From NCBI GenBank assembly GCA_009617715.1, contig VTFK01000177.1:1-64000 (forward strand): a DNA stretch of 64,000 bases. Direction: 5' to 3'. The position numbers and the translations under genes were made by a program. The notes beneath the pieces were generated by a model. The model had not been told where the DNA came from, ran no database searches, and saw nothing but the letters and a program-made list of their open reading frames with translations. The stretch comes from Plectrocnemia conspersa (Eukaryota; Arthropoda; Insecta; Trichoptera; Polycentropodidae). Within the stretch, counting starts at the first letter, position 1, and the number at the start of each line of letters is the position of its first letter. This document shows, one piece after another, positions 11,210 to 26,800 of this stretch.

Positions 11210-12949
11210 AAATCAATCAGGCTTAACCCTTGAACTCTTATGCGCGTCGGAGTTATAAGAGCCGTTACTTTTCATTGCTTCCAAGGCGGAAATTCAACCA
11301 ATAAAACCAATTATCCAGGAGGTGTTTAATTTGTTAAGAACATCTTTAACAGACTTGCTTCAATTATCGCATTTTCATTGCTTGAAAGAAAATCAAAGAA
11401 AACGATGTATAATATAATTAAGATAATAATTAAATTGTATAAGAGTAACTTTTTAGTAAAAATGGCTTATTATTATTAACTCTTTGAAACCCTTTGATAT
11501 AAGACATGTACTATAAAACGATACTATAGCTTACATTTATTAAAATTTCAATTTTTATATTCATAGTTAGTCAAAAAGAACACATCTATGGCTTGCGTAA
11601 TTTAAAAATATACTCGAACATAAATATAAAGTCATATAAAATAATATATAAAAACAAAACTATCACATTATATATATTTTATTAAAATCTACCAAATATA
11701 CATATGTTTGTATATGTTTTCCCTCTGTGTGCTTCCGAAGGCTTTAGTCGCCTCTGAAGCGGGCTTAACCCTGGATTCCGGACGTCAACCTGGATGTGAA
11801 GAGAGAAGCGGTAGCTTCTGCGATATTCGATGGTCTTAAGTTGGGCCAGACTCTCTTGATCAAAATTCGTATTAACGTGATGAAACTAAGTTAAAGATCT
11901 CTTTGACATTATGATGTATTGAATGCATTTTGTAATGCATTTCGAGCAACAAACAAAATGTCACCGAATTGTGCTAGACAAAATATATGTGATAAAAATG
12001 TTTTTTTGCTATAATTTCTTCATTTAAGAACACTTGTGTGACTTGTCTTTAACAAAAAAAAAAATACAATTTGACCTGTTGATGTTTATGACTTAATATC
12101 GTAATATAAGTTTCAGACGTTTGAAACATTTTTTTTGTATTTTGCATGTCAAAAATTGCGTTGTTTGTATTTTTCATTGTCGCAAATGAAACTAACTTAA
12201 TATCGTAATATTTATATTCACTCGTCTGTGCGTAAATTTTGTTAAAGGATTTTTTAAAGTAGACCTATTTATTTAATTCCAATGTTATAGAATTATACAA
12301 ATATTTAATAATGAATAGTGCTAATATTTATAACATATAAAATTTTTATAATACTATTTATATTTAGTATTAAGTATAATACTTTTAAATTTAATTACGA
12401 TTAAGTCGTCTCGAATATAGGGCTGAATTCTTAGATTTAAAATTTAAAACTGGATCAAGTTTTGTCATGAAGTAAAAACGGCTGCTTTTTCAATCATCTT
12501 GGTCGGTATTCCGCGTAGATGTGATTATTGCAAGTTCAGTTCATCACTCTTTTGTCCCACATCTAAAGCATAATACAAGTATTAACTTCCATATAAAAAG
12601 TTCTTTAAAAAAGTTTTTAATAAAAGTGTCATAAGTACGCCTGCGCTAATATGCACTTCAGGAGAGTGGATCAGAAGGAATGCTTTCTTTATCCTACTAT
12701 TAACCATCTGGCTAATGCGATGCTTTAGGGTGGAGACAGATTTATTGTTTTCGACTGATATTTTTCCAAAAATACTTTTTCTGTAATGACTATTATTAAC
12801 AATTAGAGATTTAGATACAAAAATAGATACTTGCATTGTTCTTTTTAAGCAAAATACATTTATTTTTGTATTTAACCTATTTGTTATTTATTTTGTTTAT
12901 TGAGCTAATAGAGCTAATTGTAATCTGGGTTTCTGTGAGTTTTTGTGAC
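11210..12949. other. Intergenic AT-rich stretch, no gene seen
   Basis: No supportable gene. A GC-richer patch at about 11730-11860, including AGAAGCGGTAGCTTCT (a small hairpin), stands out but is unexplained. Confidence 0.35.
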
Positions 12950-14170
12950 ATATCTAGTCTTACGTTCATACGTTGTCCTGCCCGTTCCACTGTTACTAAT
13001 CTTCTGTCGTTCACCAAAACGGTGACAACTTCTCTCGATGCCGGAATTCAAGTAGACGTCGTGTATACAGATTTTGAGAAAGCCTTTGACAAAGTTTGTC
13101 ATACGTTATTATTAAAAAAATTGTCGAACCTCGGTTGCTCAGATAATTTAACTCGGTTATTTTCGAGTTATTTAAGCAATCGTAGACAGTTTGTAACCTA
13201 TGGTGGCCGATTGTCAAAAGAATATTTTACCCCTTCGGGGGTTCCTCAAGGATCCAATCTGGGACCTCTGCTTTTTGTGTTATTTATTAATGACATAAAT
13301 ACAGCAATTAAAAATTCAAGTTTTCTTCTGTACGCAGATGATTTAAAATTATATAAATGCATTCGATCTGTTGCGGACTCCTTCTCTCTACAATGTGATT
13401 TAGACTCTCTGTGGAGATGGGCTTCCGTTAACCGTCTGCCCTTTAGTGTCGGAAAGTGCCATACTGTGTCATTTTCTCGATCCCGTTCGCCATCAGCTTA
13501 TTTCTACCATCTCGGTGGTAACATTTTGACTAGAGAAACTTCCATTAAAGATCTCGGAATCACTTTCGAGAGCAAATGGAGGTTCTCTCTACACATACAC
13601 GACGTCTGTGATAAATCTTCCAAGATGCTCGGCTTTGTTATGAGGAATGCCTTTCACTTTGACGATCCGTCAGTTATTCGCATCCTCTATGACACCTTAG
13701 TTCGTAGCATTCTTGAATCGGGATCTATAATTTGGAATCCCCGAATAGCCAAATATTCCCTTTTAGTAGAAAAAATTCAAAAAAGGTATTTAAGATACCT
13801 TTACAAAAGGACATTTGGTTATTATCTGTTCTTATATCCCAGCGCCTTTCTTTTAGGAGCGTTGGGATATGATTCGCTGAATTCTCGCAGAAAGCTGTAT
13901 GTCGCTATGCATTTTTTCAAACTACTAAAAGGTGCTGTCGACAATCCAGCTATTTTCGAGGAATTCCAGTTTTGGGTTCCGGAACATTTTCGAGAATCAC
14001 GATCGAGACCTCTTTTGATGGCAGTTAGGGCTAGGACATCCGCACTTGCCGACTCGCCTATAGCTGTGGCCATACGGCTCCTTAATACGCTGGCATTGAA
14101 AATTGATTTGTTTAATGTTAGCTACGAGGATCTGATCCGGTTTATATCTTTTAATTTTAATATTTTATAA
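12836..14170 (+). CDS. Non-LTR retrotransposon reverse transcriptase (partial, no endonuclease)
   Basis: An RNA-directed DNA polymerase that copies LINE RNA into the genome by target-primed reverse transcription. The 444-codon open frame shows RT motifs in order: RSTVTNLLSF (residues ~50-59), the catalytic Asp in VVYTDFEKAFD (~75-85), SGVPQGSNLGPLLFVLFIND (~134-153), the catalytic YADD (166-169), a Lys-rich thumb with IKDLGITFESK, and a C-terminal domain with SRSRPLLMAVRARTSALADS. The first ~38 residues (hydrophobic, AT-encoded) are probably not from the element: homology starts at about residue 38, so the ATG at 12836 is a fortuitous start upstream of the truncation point. The endonuclease domain is absent. 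The clade was not determined (Jockey/CR1/L2-like style). Antisense frames here are shadows. Confidence 0.85.
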   Translation: MFFLSKIHLFLYLTYLLFILFIELIELIVIWVSVSFCDISSLTFIRCPARSTVTNLLSFTKTVTTSLDAGIQVDVVYTDFEKAFDKVCHTLLLKKLSNLGCSDNLTRLFSSYLSNRRQFVTYGGRLSKEYFTPSGVPQGSNLGPLLFVLFINDINTAIKNSSFLLYADDLKLYKCIRSVADSFSLQCDLDSLWRWASVNRLPFSVGKCHTVSFSRSRSPSAYFYHLGGNILTRETSIKDLGITFESKWRFSLHIHDVCDKSSKMLGFVMRNAFHFDDPSVIRILYDTLVRSILESGSIIWNPRIAKYSLLVEKIQKRYLRYLYKRTFGYYLFLYPSAFLLGALGYDSLNSRRKLYVAMHFFKLLKGAVDNPAIFEEFQFWVPEHFRESRSRPLLMAVRARTSALADSPIAVAIRLLNTLALKIDLFNVSYEDLIRFISFNFNIL

Positions 14171-14335
14171 TTTTTTTTGTTATGTTTAAGTATTGTTATA
14201 TTTATTTATATATATACGTTTTTTTATGTTTTATAATTTGCTTTCGACCATCGTGGCGCATTGGGGTAACCTGTTAGGCCACGATGGTCTTAATTTAATC
14301 TAAAAAATAAAAATAAAATAAAAAATAAAATAATC
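12950..14335 (+). mobile_element. 5'-truncated LINE with open RT frame, 3' hairpin and A/T-rich tail
   Basis: Homology to non-LTR elements begins near 12950, at the start of the RT domain (ISSLTFIRCPARSTVTNL), and continues through the stop at 14170, a 3' UTR with a perfect 12-bp hairpin (14246-14289), and a tail of short AAAAT-like units (about 14303-14333). The endonuclease and any first ORF are missing, so it is a dead-on-arrival copy. The intact frame suggests a fairly recent insertion. The tail of short repeats rather than pure poly(A) distinguishes it from the Jockey-type copies at 1-4056. Decayed relatives are at 43025-43245 and 61170-61475. Confidence 0.85.
14246..14289 (+). repeat. 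12-bp perfect hairpin in LINE 3' UTR
   Basis: GACCATCGTGGC (14246-14257) pairs perfectly with GCCACGATGGTC (14278-14289) across a 20-base loop. It sits between the stop codon and the tail, where LINE RTs commonly recognise their RNA. It is GC-rich against an AT-rich background, which suggests it was maintained by selection in the element. Confidence 0.8.
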
Positions 14336-17300
14336 TTATAGTATTTTTAAATAAAATTAAAAAAGCAAAAGCAAAAATATTTTTAATAAAATCACTTGAG
14401 CACAGTTTTATCTTATTCTTAAGACATTCTTTTATGTATTCTCTGATCTTGAATACGTAACAAAATATTTCTGGGAATATTTTAAATAATAACATTTATA
14501 CTTTCATTAAATTATAACTAATAATATGTTTTAAAGTGAAGTTGAAAATAGAAAGGAAAAAATTGTCTGATCTTTAATCGATTATGATGGTGATGAAATT
14601 ATAAATTTTGTTTAGGATGACATACAAAAAAAATAAGATGCATTAAAAATAATATTGTCATAGTACACGTGTCATGATTCTTAAAAACATATAAACGCTC
14701 ATTATAGTTATATTCTGTAATACAATACAATATATAATATTATTGTGTTGATTTTAGAACAGCTCTGAAACAAGCCGTTTTCAAACTGTTTTGTTATGTT
14801 CGTATTAAGTCATCAAAATAATAATTTATTGTTAGAATAAATATGTATTGTAGTTTAAAAGCAAACACATAATACACAGTCTTATATTATATAATATTAA
14901 AAATACTAAGGTTATAAAATATTTAAAAGTAAATTTATTATAATCTTTGTGACTTTCTTGGTTCTAAGTAATAATTAATTATAATTATATATTATCAAGC
15001 AGGCATATTAATAATGTTTTTTTGTACTATTAATAAGCCTTTCACTGTCTTAAGAAAAGATAATTAAATCTGCTTATTCTTTCATTTTAAATTCTCAACA
15101 AAGAGAGCCCTTGAACTTGATAGATTTAAACGACACGAAAGATAAAAACAAACGACTCAATGATCGCTTCGTTGAGATTAAAAAAAGTATTATGAAAATG
15201 CTTTGAATTAAAAAATTCTCCATCGAATCAAACTTATCATATTTAGGAATCTATTAGCGAGCTTTCGAAAACCCGCTTGTGGCGATTTGTGTGTCAAGTA
15301 TCACTTTAAATTTGCAGAATCAATATCTACATTCATAGTGTATGCGGTGTGTATTTTTAGAATGGAGATGAAATAGGATTACCATAGAAACAAGAGACAG
15401 GGGTTGCACTCGCGGGAGTCGTCCAGCGGTAAAAAATGCACGGTCCGCGATCATGGCCACGCGATACACATCTCTTACATGATATCTCTGTATAAAGTTT
15501 GTCGAAAAATTCTCTGGAAACTTGTAGCTGTTCGAGGTTGTAATGAGATAAGTTTCGTCCCGAGCGACAAGAACAAGTTTGCGATATAATTGCTGTTATT
15601 GGCCGCCGAGATGAAACCTCGCTTAAAGTATCGTCCTCGGAGTTGGCGACCCCTGGCCTAAATAAAAAATGTTGTTTGCGAACGACGAACGTGTCACGAA
15701 GGATCACGAAGCTCGAGATTACATGTAATTTTCCAGTACAAGGAACAGAAATACGTTATTTGCTTTGCGAGTGTATTCAGTAGTATTAAATTAGCAATCC
15801 TATTCACTGAATACACGTATTTATTTATTTAATATATTATTTATTAAGTAGTATTAACATTATATTATAGCTACATAACGCGCCTGTTGGAGATTTTCCG
15901 AACTAAATTGGTTCAGAACTTGGCTTCATTTGTGCTACGGAAAATGTAATATAAATTTTCATTTAGATAATATTATTTCTAAGCTTTTGATAAACGCCGA
16001 CTGATGTCTCCACATTAAAATAAACATATATATTTATTTATTAAAAGGGCAATGTATTTAAACAGTATATTATAATTAGACAACAAAAGAAAAATTATAG
16101 AGTGAATATTATATTAAAAAAAAAAATATAAAAATCAAACAAAACAATGTATATTATAATTATTACGAATAACTTAATTTGAAAAGTATTATTTAGAACA
16201 AACATAATAATGTTGTATCTTACAAAACTATTATGATTATAATCTATTGGTTAAATAATTATTATTCATTTCGCAATTATCATTATGTAATTCATACATA
16301 TCATGTTTTAATAAAAAAATATATTCTACAATATTACTATAAAAATATTTTGCGCATTTTCGTAATTAAAACATTAAACATAAATATTAAAAAAGTTGCG
16401 CTGTTCGACGATATTACTCTAGAATAATTTCCTAATTAATTTATAATTAATTAAAAATTTTCATCTCATTATTACTTGTCCAAAAGATGCCCTAATAAAT
16501 AATTTTATAATAACGTTTCGTAATTTTAGGCAGAGATTTTAACGTAATCAAAAAATCCGATGTTTCTGATTCCGATTAATTGTCCCATCACTGGAATATA
16601 CACAATTTATTTTTGTGTGCCACTTAAGTAGCAAATTTAAGAACAACAGTATTGAATAAATCTCCAATAACCATAGCTATATAAAGTCAGATACTATTAA
16701 TTTATTCTCATCTAGGTACTCGCAGTTGATAGACGCATTACTGAATTAAATTTATTTGTATTGTTTATTTTTTATTAATTTTATTTCCATTGGTAACATC
16801 AATTTTAAAAGTTATATAGATAAAGTAATCTCAATGATAAGAGATCTATAAGTTCTTTACCCAACTATGTTGTAACATGTATATTTATTATCTGAAATAG
16901 AACAGATGGTCTGCTACATTGCAGATAACATATTTTTTTTTAATATGCAATAATAAAACTATTTTATTACACTATTAATTATTAATAAGCATTTTAATGT
17001 GAACAAAATTACAAAACAAAAATAATGAAAATTTGTTTTTGTAATATTCAAAATATTTTAATTTATTTTGGGCAATTGTGAATTAAATGTCACTAAAGAA
17101 AAATCTCCACACAATGCCTAATAAAATTTTTGGAGAAACGCTATACTTTTTTTAATATTAATATAAAAATAGTAAGTAAGCTTACTGTAAAAATTGGGTA
17201 CATCGTAATGTTTTGACTTCTATAAAAACAATATATGACAATGGATTCTTAAAGATTTTTTAAGATAATGTTTTTACTATAATATCATAATCTTAGTAAT

Positions 17301-18260
17301 TATAATGCACGCCATCTTGCGACGATGCGATACATTTTTATTATACAATTTTGTTTTTGATTTTTTATCAAACAATATGCATTTATTATTATTTATATTT
17401 GCATCACATTTCGATCACCTTTATAATAATTTTCCGTAAGTCTAGTAAAATATATTAATATTATTTCTAAGGTATATCTCCCATTCATGATAGAAATTTA
17501 AAAATGTTGCAGATTCATTGTGAGTGATTTGCAACCTAATGAGCACTTTGTGCTCTCTGCGTGTATTTTAACAACGCATGTAGTAATTTTTTTGACGTAC
17601 CACTACATAATTAAATAGAAACAACCTAACGGTGCTCTTTTGTATTTTGTAATATTCATTTTTTTATCTTTATAGTATATATTATATAATATATTATGTA
17701 AAGAAAATATTAAAAATAATTATGTTAATATAATATAATAGCAATAAAACCAAAAAATCATAAGAAAAAAACATTTTGTGTATGCCGCAATTACAAATAT
17801 TACTCATATTTCTGAGTTAATAATATGCAGCTGTGGACTTTCTAATATTATTTTTTCTTAATAAGTTTTTATTTATATTTCCTAAAATAGTGTATACTAA
17901 ATTCGATAGTTGGTATCTATGTGCAATAATATTTTAACAGAATAGGAGCGTAATTTAAAGTAAAAGTAAAAAGTAGTTTAACTGGATGATCACATCTTTA
18001 CTAAATGGAATAGTATTATATGATGCGCAGACTCTAAGCATATCTGTGTATTATACATACATACATATATAGCTAATAAGCAGTACAACTACATAATCTC
18101 TCCATTCTAGATAATACTATCGTTACACACACACTACATATTCTATTGAATAACACGGATTATTCTAGTTATTATATATTATAGTTTGCTCAGATAAGCC
18201 TCTACCCACTCGAAAGGGTTAACCGCAATACATATTTTTATTTGTAGCAATCGCTTTGCT
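14336..18260. other. Long AT-rich stretch, no gene; GC-richer block at 15360-15720
   Basis: No gene seen. The block at about 15360-15720 is clearly less AT-rich and is open on both strands (minus 15357-15707, 116 codons; plus 15404-15589), but neither frame resembles a known protein and both look like by-products of composition. It may be a conserved noncoding element or an unrecognised exon. The rest is low-complexity A/T. Confidence 0.35.
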
Positions 18261-18269
18261 TGTCAAGTG

Positions 18270-18640
18270 TACGAATTGACACTATTATTTCCGCGCACCC
18301 AAAAAAATGAGAGCAAAAAGCATTTTTCATTTTTCGCGTAGGAGTCGAGGGTGCTACTCCGCGTTATTATTATATTTACGTTTTCGCCAAACAAAAACAG
18401 ATGGTGTGGGACGGGGTGTTGAAACGCGGCACAACAACGCCCTGTTGCTGGTTGCCATAGCAACGCCGTAGCCATAGCGATGGCTTCGCGGTAAGCTCCC
18501 GGGCGACTCTCTGTAACATGCCAAGCGCAATTTGTGGGACTAAAGACCGGTGTTATGCGATCAGAATGTTAATTTGCTTTGGCGCATGCGCGTGATGATG
18601 GGCGTAGAAGGATACGCGTCTACGTTGTAGGTCCTCAATC
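18270..18640. promoter_or_regulatory. Candidate promoter or enhancer with X-box and NRF1-type site
   Basis: A GC-richer block with many CpGs. It holds a perfect RFX X-box palindrome GTTGCCATAGCAAC (18451-18464) and GCGCATGCGC (18582-18591), the core of the NRF1/EWG site. X-boxes of this form mark promoters of ciliary genes, and NRF1-type palindromes mark constitutive promoters. No coding exon is recognisable on either side, so the target gene and direction are unknown. The minus frame at 18263-18475 is probably a shadow. Confidence 0.45.
18451..18464. promoter_or_regulatory. X-box (RFX-binding consensus)
   Basis: GTTGCCATAGCAAC fits the consensus of two RFX half-sites, GTTGCC and its imperfect inverse AGCAAC, separated by AT. 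A second GCCATAGC lies just downstream at 18471-18478. Confidence 0.55.
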
Positions 18641-21942
<3,302 letters not shown>

Positions 21943-21950
21943 ATAGTATC

Positions 21951-22060
21951 CAGGCGCGGTACGGTGAGATACATTTCCTTTCGCTCGCTCGCTTGTTAAG
22001 TGACGGGAGTGAGTGAGAAGAAGTGGGCGTGCGGAACGCGTGAACGCACGCCCTTATCTC
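21951..22060. mobile_element. Foldback (hAT-type) MITE, copy 2, one arm lost
   Basis: Begins CAGGCGCGGTACGGTGAGA and carries the left arm (TTTCGCTCGCTCGCTTGTTA, then GTGACGGGAGTGAGTGAGA) and the central loop region, then stops after CGCCCTTATCTC without the right arm. Flanks ATAGTATC (21943-21950) and CTAGTATC (22060-22067) agree at seven of eight bases. That suggests an 8-bp target duplication and a one-armed derivative. Confidence 0.75.
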
Positions 22061-22067
22061 TAGTATC

Positions 22068-24299
22068 ACATATTTAATAAAAATAAAAAGCTAGTTTTGC
22101 AATTTTAACGATTGAAGTGATTTTTCTAAATTCGGACTTTGATAATTTTAGTAAGGTTTAGATTTTTAATTTGAGCTGGAAGTTTAATCATATGTTAGCG
22201 GTCTAATACAAATAAACATGTCTTAGATTACACCTCTTTTTACGAATAAATATTGACAAATTGCTTTGGATGGCTTAAAAGCCATTTCTTGTTGTAATTT
22301 CATAGCAAATAAAAAAATACGTTGCTTTATGATGCACACATTTACAAATATACATTTAATTTTAAGACTTCGTTGGTGGACTAATTTATTAAAATATGAC
22401 GTATGATTTTCAACACAATTTATATTTTTTTAATGACTGTAAATAATTTTATTATATTGCTTAGTTATTATTAGCGTAATTTTTATTTTATTAAATATTT
22501 GCCTAAGCTGCTGGAATTTTATTAAAGTGGAGCTATATACGTTATAGAACAAAAGGTTCAAAGCTCCACTTCAATTTGAAATCGGACTTAAGAAGTGGAC
22601 TCAAAGGAAAATAAATGCACTATTAGTTTTGTAATCGCATATACGCACATACATGCTTTAACTGATAATAAAAGTTTTTATTTATTACATTCTTAGAAAA
22701 TTTTCGTTTGTACAAGTTTCAGTCATAAAAATAAAAAAATATTTATAGCATGACAAACCAATTATATAAAAAATGTATTTATCATTAAAAATTCTACATC
22801 CATAATGTAAGCGAATCTTACTAATGTATTTTTCTCATGATAAAAGAAAATCCTGATAACATTTTCACAAGGATATAAAATTTATTAAAAAAAATGTAAT
22901 TCATCCTTATCTTTATAAATGGTAATTACAGAATATATTCTTTGTGTATGAAAAAATTATTAAAAACATATATTAAATTAATCAAATATGAAAAAAAATA
23001 TATATGCCACAATTTTAAATTGATTAGTCTAAGATATATGTATATATAATATTACTATTGAGCTATAGAAAATTTAATGTAAGCAAGATATGTCTACACC
23101 CATTCTTAAATTTAAGTTTGGTCTTGCCATAGATACCGATTCTGGAGATTAGTGGGCTAATATGTTCTTTAATTTTTTTAGGTATGATTTAATATGATTA
23201 TGTCAGTGTTCTATATTTGATTAGCAAGTACTTAATAATGTGCTATATATTTTTTATCTACTTCGAGTTAAAATACTCGTGTTACTCCTCACCGAGCAAG
23301 CGTATGTTATTACTGGTTGAATTTGCTATTTTTACAGTATTTTTCTCGATAATGTGCTTATATTTTAAATCTAAAAACCGCAATAGCAGCAAACGCTTCC
23401 TTCTTGAATTTATATGCAATTGTGAGCTTCTAGCATTCTACTGATTGGTATAAGCTATATTTTTATTATTCAAATCATACGATTTCAATTTTTAATTTTA
23501 AAAAGTATTTATGTATAAATCATATATATGTGGTTAACGTTAAAAATTTGTACCACAATTATTTTACTCTACAGATTTCTACAAAAAAAAAATGAATAAA
23601 AGCACTTAACCTTCCTCGGCATTACTTTTTATCATCATCAATCGATTATCTCGCTAATTGCATCACACACAAAATCCTTACCGAGCTAAAACTGGTTGTC
23701 ATCGTTGCGTCCATTAAGCTTCCGATTGCAGCCACCCTGTAGTGCAGTACAGGGTGGGGCGTAACTGCTTGCCAAGACACATCGGTCTCCAGTCGTCCGC
23801 CAGACGTTAAACGTTCAACGCGTGTGTCAATACGTTCCTGCAGATTGCACAGTTTGCGGAAACTTTGCAAGACGAGTGTTTTGTGGTGGTTTAACGTTTT
23901 GTTTTGAGTTTAAGTTTCGTCCTTCGAGTTATGTGGTAATCCTTTCGACTACAAAATTTAATTTAATATTGTAAATTGTAATCAAACACTAAAATATGGT
24001 GGAAAATTAGGCTCATTTTACACATAAACAAAATGCATTCATATTAAAAATAATAACGCTCTTCAGATGTAAGAGATTGATATTAAAAATAAATCCTTAA
24101 AAATACTATATATTTGTATTAAAATCTATGGTGCATTAATTTGCTAGAGTGATAATTAGATAAATAGCAAAACATAATTTATGGACACCATTCTCATAAT
24201 TTAGTTCACTAGTATTTACAGATCAAAATAAATGTTACAACAGTATTAAACATATATAAAAAATATATGACGTATTTTTACGATGATAATAAATTTATT
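22068..24299. other. Intergenic AT-rich stretch with two hairpins
   Basis: No gene seen. AAGTGGAGCT (22525-22534) and AGCTCCACTT (22562-22571) form a perfect 10-bp inverted repeat. A GC-richer block at about 23640-23940 contains a second hairpin listed separately. Short frames such as 23217-23444 are not convincing. Confidence 0.4.
23732..23757. repeat. Perfect 10-bp hairpin in GC-richer block
   Basis: CCACCCTGTA and TACAGGGTGG are separated by GTGCAG. It lies inside the GC-richer 23640-23940 block, which has no recognised gene. Confidence 0.7.
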
Positions 24300-26800
24300 G
24301 CTTTTAAACTGTCTGTATATACGGTATTTTAATTTATTTTTGGCAAAATTTGCTGTTTTTTATTTATAAAAACATGTTTATTCACATTTTTATAATTAAT
24401 TTTATTATATTAAATCATAAATTACCGTTATAAATATTTTAAGCTAAATTTATTATCCTTGACAATTGAATAGAAAACAAAGAAACATAAATTTAAAAAA
24501 ATATTTATATTGACTTATTTTTATTGAATTATTATATTAAACTATATTATAAAAATATACAAAAAATATATATATATAATTAGTTTATATTTATATAATA
24601 TATAATAAATTATATAATTTTCATGATATTAATTATCATTATTTTTAAGTGCAACACAGAAAGTAGATTTTTTTCCTACAAATAAAACGTTTTTTAACCT
24701 TTTACTAAATATTAATATAAAAACATTTTTATTCACTCTTTTATGATTTAATTTATTGAAATATAACATAAAATAAATTTGAATCTATATATATTAATCT
24801 TTAATATAATTATAAATGTGTACGATAAAGTAAATATTTTGTATGGAAATCGTCAGAGAAGAGCTTAATTTATTCTTAAAAAAATTATTGTTTTTTAATA
24901 TTTGATTTATTAATGTAAAATCAGTTTTATTATTTATTACAATGACTTAGAATATAAAATTAAAATATACTTATTTTTAAGCCAAATTAATTAATTGTGA
25001 TGATAATTAAAAATTTATATATTCAATAAAAAAAATATGATATTTTTTATTGAAAAACTTAAATATCGATTATTGATTATAACATACTAAAACTTACAAA
25101 AACTTAAATATCGATTATTGATTATAACATACTATAATATAAAATAAACGTTTAATATATTTATTATACGTTAAGAGCTATTCTATTTAAAAAATTAAAG
25201 TTTATTAACCCTTATTACTGAGAAAAAATCGATCGTATTTTAATCTAATATGTATTTCAAAACTATGTTTATGATTGCTTATAAAATACAATAACATAAC
25301 ATAATTCGTAATTGTATTTAATTAAAAAAATATTTATCGACATATTAATTATGATTTAATAAAGTATAACATTAACAGTAATTAATTATTATTGAAATAG
25401 CCACAAAGGAACTATTTTATTTTTAAATTACAGCTTATTAACCCTTTCATTATTAATTACATTTTCATAATTGATTAAAATAAAAATATAACGTAAAATG
25501 TATTTTCAGCTAAATATATTATTCTTAATACTATTTTAAAAAAGTTTCTTAAAAAACTGTTTGTTTTACTTTTTATTTAATATTGAAAAATACATTATAT
25601 TTTCCTTTTCATGATTTTTTAAGATAAACTATAATATAAAACAAACATAATATTGATGACTAAGTGTAAATTTGCTAATTCTACTTTTGTACCTTTAATC
25701 AAAACACATCTCCAAAATCTTCAATTAAACACTACAAACGAGATATATTTTTTGTCCTGTTTTCAGGTTGTCTATTTAATTTTTTATTTCTTCTGTAAAG
25801 TAGTCAAGTAGGAATTTTTTCAATGTTTCACTTTTATTTATAATATATTTTAAAATCTGTTTTTTCCCTTTTTATTTTATTAAATAAAAACATTTTTTAA
25901 TATTTTTATTAATAATAATAATATATGCTATTCTTGATATTAATTTAAAAAAAATATAATATTATAGAAAAATTATATTATTTTACAAACTTTAATATAC
26001 AATAAACGTAAAATAAATTTTAAGCCAAATTTATATATTTTGATGATAATTATGAATTTTTAAAGTACAATATAAAAAGGTCATATTTTTTTTCTTATAT
26101 AAATTACTTTTCTCTTAATATTTAAAAAAATCACATATTCATGGTAGCTTAAAATATAATACTATAATAAAAATATATGTATTATGTAAATGAAGCAAAA
26201 TGCTTTTTCTTGATAGTAATTATGTATTCTTAAAATACAAAAAAAATATATGTTGTATGGAAATCGCTACAGAAGAGCTACAAAATATATTTTTAAATAT
26301 TAAAAACGAAAAACACACATTAAAATTATTTATTCTCTTAACTCTTTACTTAATATTGAAAAACAATTTTAATTACATTTTTATGATTCATTATCTTAGA
26401 CTATATTAAAAAATCGTAAAATTTATTAAAAGCTATATTTATAATAATTATAAATTTCCAAAGTACATTAAAAAAAGTAATTGTTTTGTATGGAAATCGC
26501 TACATATAAAAATACTGTTTTCTTAACAAATATTTAAAAAACTTTTTAATGGTTCATTTTATTATACTAAAATTTAATGTTAACATAAAATTTATTAGAA
26601 TATATCTATATTTTTGTATTTAAATAATAATTATGAATTTGTGAAAAACGAAACATAGATATTTTGTATGAATATTGCTATAAAAGAGCTAAAGATTTTT
26701 TAACAAAGTTTATTATCATTAATATGAAAATATATTAGTCTAAAAAATATAAGAGGATATCTGTTTTAAATTTATTTCAATATATTTTCATTTAAATTTC
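24300..26800 (+). repeat. Decayed AT-rich tandem repeat, block 1
   Basis: Recurring phrases mark degenerate units: TTGTATGGAAATCG near 24838, 26252 and 26486, with a variant near 26664; TTAAGCYAAATTTAT near 24440, 24978, 26021 and a variant near 26429; GATAATTATGAATTTTTAAA several times. Spacing suggests units of roughly 180-270 bp. The frame at 26200-26409 is a by-product. The block at 31980-33120 carries the same phrases inverted. Confidence 0.55.
25053..25134 (+). repeat. 37-bp perfect direct duplication
   Basis: The phrase AAAAACTTAAATATCGATTA and its continuation to ACATACTA (25053-25089) recurs exactly at 25098-25134, a 45-bp period. It is a recent local duplication inside the older tandem array. 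Confidence 0.85.

Noticed and set aside
15357..15707. 116-codon minus-strand frame as a gene
   Set aside because: The same block is open on the plus strand too, and the peptide shows no domain; GC-richer composition alone lowers stop frequency.
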